Origin: Bacteroidetes bacterium GWB2_32_14
GTDB taxonomy: Bacteria; Bacteroidota; Bacteroidia; Bacteroidales; UBA12077
NCBI GenBank assembly: GCA_001768235.1
Contig: MENK01000022.1
Coordinates: 1-64,000, forward strand
Length of the DNA: 64,000 nt
Reading direction: 5' to 3'
Of this stretch, positions 61,001-64,000 are shown piece by piece; the stretch's first letter is position 1, and the number at the start of each line of letters is the position of its first letter. A program made the translations under genes and the position numbers. The notes below the pieces were generated by a model. The model did not search any database. It worked only from the letters and a program-made list of their open reading frames with translations, and was not told the origin of the DNA.

Positions 61001-62484
61001 TGAGCAATTACACTATACAATCCACAGCATTAAATAAAAGCCGTGTTTTCATTTTGCAAAAAAGCGAATTGGAAAAACGGCTTGACCCTTTTTACTATGT
61101 TCCCGAATTATTGGAACTTGAAAAGAAAGTTTTGGCTAAAGAGCCCAAAAAGTTACGTGATTATGCTGTTGGAATTTCGAGCGGAGCAACACCCAAAACA
61201 ACTGAAAGCGAAAAATATTATTCCGAAAAAGAAAATGGCATACCCTTTTTGCGTGTGCAAAACCTTTCACCAACCGGTATTTTAGAGTTTGACGATTGTA
61301 AATACATAAACGAAGAAACGCACAACGGAATGTTGAAGCGCAGCCAGGTAAAAGAAGGCGATTTGTTAGTTAAAATTACTGGTGTTGGGCGAATGGCGGT
61401 TGCTTCTGTTGTACCCGAAGGCTTTGAAGGGAATATTAATCAGCATGTTTGTGTTATCCGCACAGGCAATAAAGAAATTAGTGAAACACTTGCAGCGTTT
61501 TTAAATACAGACATTGGCGAAAAATTGGCAAGCCGAAGAAGTACAGGCGGAACACGACCAGCATTAGATTATCCCGCATTGCTCTCAATCCCTATCATTG
61601 AAGATAAAAAGATTTTAGAAATTACAAGAAAAGTAGTTGAGCAGAAAAAACAGAACGAAGCAGAAGCCGAAAAACTACTTTCAAGCATTGACGATTATTT
61701 GTTAAATGAATTAGGAATTAAATTACCCCAACCACCTGAAAATAATTTGAAGAATAGAATGTTTACAACTACTTTTCAAGAAATAACAGGCGGTAGATTT
61801 GACCCAAAACTTTATTCTATTCAAAGTAAAGAACTAATACAATCACTTTATAAAACAAAATATAAATATCAAACTCTTAAATCGGTAATTATTCAAAGTT
61901 GCGCAGGTGACTGGGGAAATGATGATAAGGAAGTATTTGATGAAAATGAATTTGTTCGCTGTTTAGTTATTAGAGCAACGGAATTTGATAACAAATTTAA
62001 TTTGAATGTTGATGGAAGCAGAGCAAAATACCGATTAATAGACAAGTTAAAGTATAAAGCATTGGATATTCAAACCAATGACTTACTAATCGAAAAATCA
62101 GGCGGTAGCGAAAACCAACCGGTTGGCAGAATTTCAATTTTGACAAAAGAACTTACAGATAATTACTCACTTGGCTACAGCAACTTTGTTCACAAATTCA
62201 GAGTAAATGAAAGCATTGTTAATCCTGATTTTGTTTTCAATTATTTAAAAACCATTCATAATATCAAAATCACAGATGTTATGCAAAGTCAAACTAATGG
62301 GATTCGAAACTTGATAATGAATGAGTATTTAAGTTTACCAATTTCAGTTCCACCGCTTGACACACAAAAAGGAATAGCCGAACATATTACAGGCATAAGA
62401 CAACAAGCCCAGCAACTGAAAGACAAGACAAATGAAGCTTTGAAAAAAGCGAGTGAAGAAATAGAAAATATATTATTGAATTAG
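61000..62484 (+). CDS. hsdS: Type I restriction specificity subunit (HsdS), two TRDs
   Basis: Two methylase_S-like halves (IPFLRVQNLSPTG...LLVKITGVGRMAV; SLPISVPPLDTQKGIAEHI); start overlaps BRO stop (TAATG). Confidence 0.88.
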   Translation: MSNYTIQSTALNKSRVFILQKSELEKRLDPFYYVPELLELEKKVLAKEPKKLRDYAVGISSGATPKTTESEKYYSEKENGIPFLRVQNLSPTGILEFDDCKYINEETHNGMLKRSQVKEGDLLVKITGVGRMAVASVVPEGFEGNINQHVCVIRTGNKEISETLAAFLNTDIGEKLASRRSTGGTRPALDYPALLSIPIIEDKKILEITRKVVEQKKQNEAEAEKLLSSIDDYLLNELGIKLPQPPENNLKNRMFTTTFQEITGGRFDPKLYSIQSKELIQSLYKTKYKYQTLKSVIIQSCAGDWGNDDKEVFDENEFVRCLVIRATEFDNKFNLNVDGSRAKYRLIDKLKYKALDIQTNDLLIEKSGGSENQPVGRISILTKELTDNYSLGYSNFVHKFRVNESIVNPDFVFNYLKTIHNIKITDVMQSQTNGIRNLIMNEYLSLPISVPPLDTQKGIAEHITGIRQQAQQLKDKTNEALKKASEEIENILLN

Positions 62485-62625
62485 CCCACGCATTTGGCGA
62501 CACATTTGCAATTCGCACAAGCCAACGCTAAAACCAAAAATTGCAAAAGAGCCACCAAAGCCAACGCACGGCAGACAGAAACAAAGTAACAAATTGATAG
62601 AAAAAAGACAGAAAACATTTAACAC

Positions 62626-62760
62626 CAGCCCATAACATTGCATCAAAAAAATGCGGGTTTTAGCGGTTTTTTGACATTTTTAATTATCTTTAAACTTTAT
62701 GGGCTGACTGGAACGCTGGGCGGAATTCCCGCACAAAACGTAACCAAAGACCGTTGTGTA
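62626..62760. repeat. attC-like intergenic palindromic element
   Basis: Perfect CAGCCCATAA (62626-62635)/TTATGGGCTG (62697-62706); ATGCGGG and downstream CCCGCA; GTTGTGT end. Confidence 0.5.
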
Positions 62761-62781
62761 TAATTAAAAAGAGATACAAAC

Positions 62782-63522
62782 ATGAATGATGTTATAAAAA
62801 GTATCCAAACTCTTAAAACTACCAGAAGTAGTAATTTTAGTGAAGAAAGAATCTCTACTGATGATTTTGATATGATAATTGAATCGTGTATAAAAGCCCC
62901 AAATGCTTCAAATAGGCAAAGCTATTCAATTATTGTTCTTGATGACAATGAAAAAAAACAGTTAGGCTTAAAAGGTGATAAAGTTCTTCTATTTATTGTT
63001 GATTTTCATAGGCATGAATGCCTTAAAGAATATTTAGGGAAAAATATTTCGTTTAATCATTTTCAACCCTTTTTAACAGGAGTTATTGATGTTAGCTTGG
63101 CAGTTCAAAATGCTGTAATTGCAGCTAATTCATTAGGTATTGGTTATTTAACTACGAACGACACTTACACTAGAGACTTAGATAAAATTTTCGACCTTTT
63201 AAAATTACCAAGAAAGGGTTGTTTTCCTTTGCTTTATTTATGTCTTGGCTATCCGATGAATAAAATTGTAAATCAAAAGTCCCGTATAAATATTAAGCAC
63301 ATTGTACATTATGGTGAGTATAATGATTATAATCAAGATAAAATCTTATCTATTATTAATGAATATGATAATGCTGACTTAGAACTTTTCACAAATTGGA
63401 AAGAGAAAGGATACGAGACCTATCTTGATTGGTTTTATGATAAGTGGCTTCCTTCACTTGAGAAACAAGAAAAATCATTAAAATTGATAGAAGTATTAAA
63501 AAGAATAGGATTTATAGATTAA
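62782..63522 (+). CDS. Nitroreductase family protein
   Basis: TTRSSNFSEERIST...CIKAPNASNRQSYSIIVLD, AVQNAVIAANSLGIGYLTTND. Confidence 0.85.
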   Translation: MNDVIKSIQTLKTTRSSNFSEERISTDDFDMIIESCIKAPNASNRQSYSIIVLDDNEKKQLGLKGDKVLLFIVDFHRHECLKEYLGKNISFNHFQPFLTGVIDVSLAVQNAVIAANSLGIGYLTTNDTYTRDLDKIFDLLKLPRKGCFPLLYLCLGYPMNKIVNQKSRINIKHIVHYGEYNDYNQDKILSIINEYDNADLELFTNWKEKGYETYLDWFYDKWLPSLEKQEKSLKLIEVLKRIGFID

Positions 63523-63775
63523 AGATTAACTACACACAACAGAAAAATGCGGGGTGAAGTGGTTTATTAACAATTTCTAAACCTGGTTAGCAGCGAACAA
63601 AAACACTGGGAGAAATCCTGCGCTTTTTCTATACCGAGACTGTCAGACTATCTAAAAGTAATACTGGAGTATGAAAAATACACAACGCTTTTTTGTTCTT
63701 CTACGAACTCATTCTTTTTATCGCAAATATTTTATCGAACGAAAATCTTATCTTTGATTTGTGATTCAAAATTGA

Positions 63776-64000
63776 ATGAAAATGAAAAACCTCTTTTTTA
63801 CATTCTCAATTCATGTTATAGCCTGGGGGTTGCTATTAATGATTCCCTTTTTTTCCACTTATCAGGTTATTAAATCTTTCGCCCCAACAGATACTATTTC
63901 ATTAGTCCCGATTGTTATTTTGGGCCTTTTTCTTATTGTTATTTTTTATTTCAATTATTTTGTTCTGATTCCCAAATTCCTCTTATTAAAAAAGTACCTG
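63776..64000 (+). CDS. N-terminus of a LytS-type sensor histidine kinase (truncated by window end)
   Basis: Open frame MKMKNLFFTFSIHVIAWGLLLMIPFF...IFYFNYFVLIPKFLLLKKYL to window edge; typical N-terminal TM region of Bacteroidota LytS kinases. Confidence 0.6.
   Translation, partial: MKMKNLFFTFSIHVIAWGLLLMIPFFSTYQVIKSFAPTDTISLVPIVILGLFLIVIFYFNYFVLIPKFLLLKKYL

Noticed and set aside
1-64000. tRNA, rRNA or phage structural genes
   Set aside because: None recognised on reading either strand; tRNAscan/Infernal would be needed for a firm negative

Overview
AT-rich (about one-third GC by eye) Bacteroidota chromosome segment; T9SS type-A C-termini, LytTR/LytS pairs and gene families point to that phylum. 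The core (about 13.7-31 kb) is a molybdenum-hydroxylase purine/urate-type catabolic cluster: ygfJ, ygfK, Lrp regulator, two fold-type-II PLP enzymes, a fused 2Fe-2S/Mo xanthine-dehydrogenase-like protein, ssnA, hyuA, ygeW, ygeY and xdhC, followed by pyrBI and rocD. Next to it is a two-gene heme-copper oxidase-superfamily operon (10998-13218) whose subunit II has lost the CuA ligands and whose subunit I appears to carry Asp in place of the helix-VI CuB histidine. This is a strong candidate for a non-canonical NO reductase. The operon sits between a decayed ygfJ copy and the intact ygfJ. A 246-bp MITE-like element with terminal inverted repeats and a near-perfect 8-9 bp target duplication abuts the stop codon of the intact copy. 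Both ends of the window are accessory: a MntA/HepT module with a nonsense-mutated toxin, a PLD-nuclease/helicase-associated protein, a BRO-N protein with an orphan HsdS, and recurring attC-like intergenic repeats. Other notable items are an ankyrin-metallo-beta-lactamase fusion, a secreted serpin beside a T9SS carboxypeptidase, a pentapeptide/GyrI-like pair, a two-TM protein plus B12-type radical SAM cassette, and a multi-stem RNA-like structure inside the purine cluster. All family calls are from reading the sequence; no database search was run.
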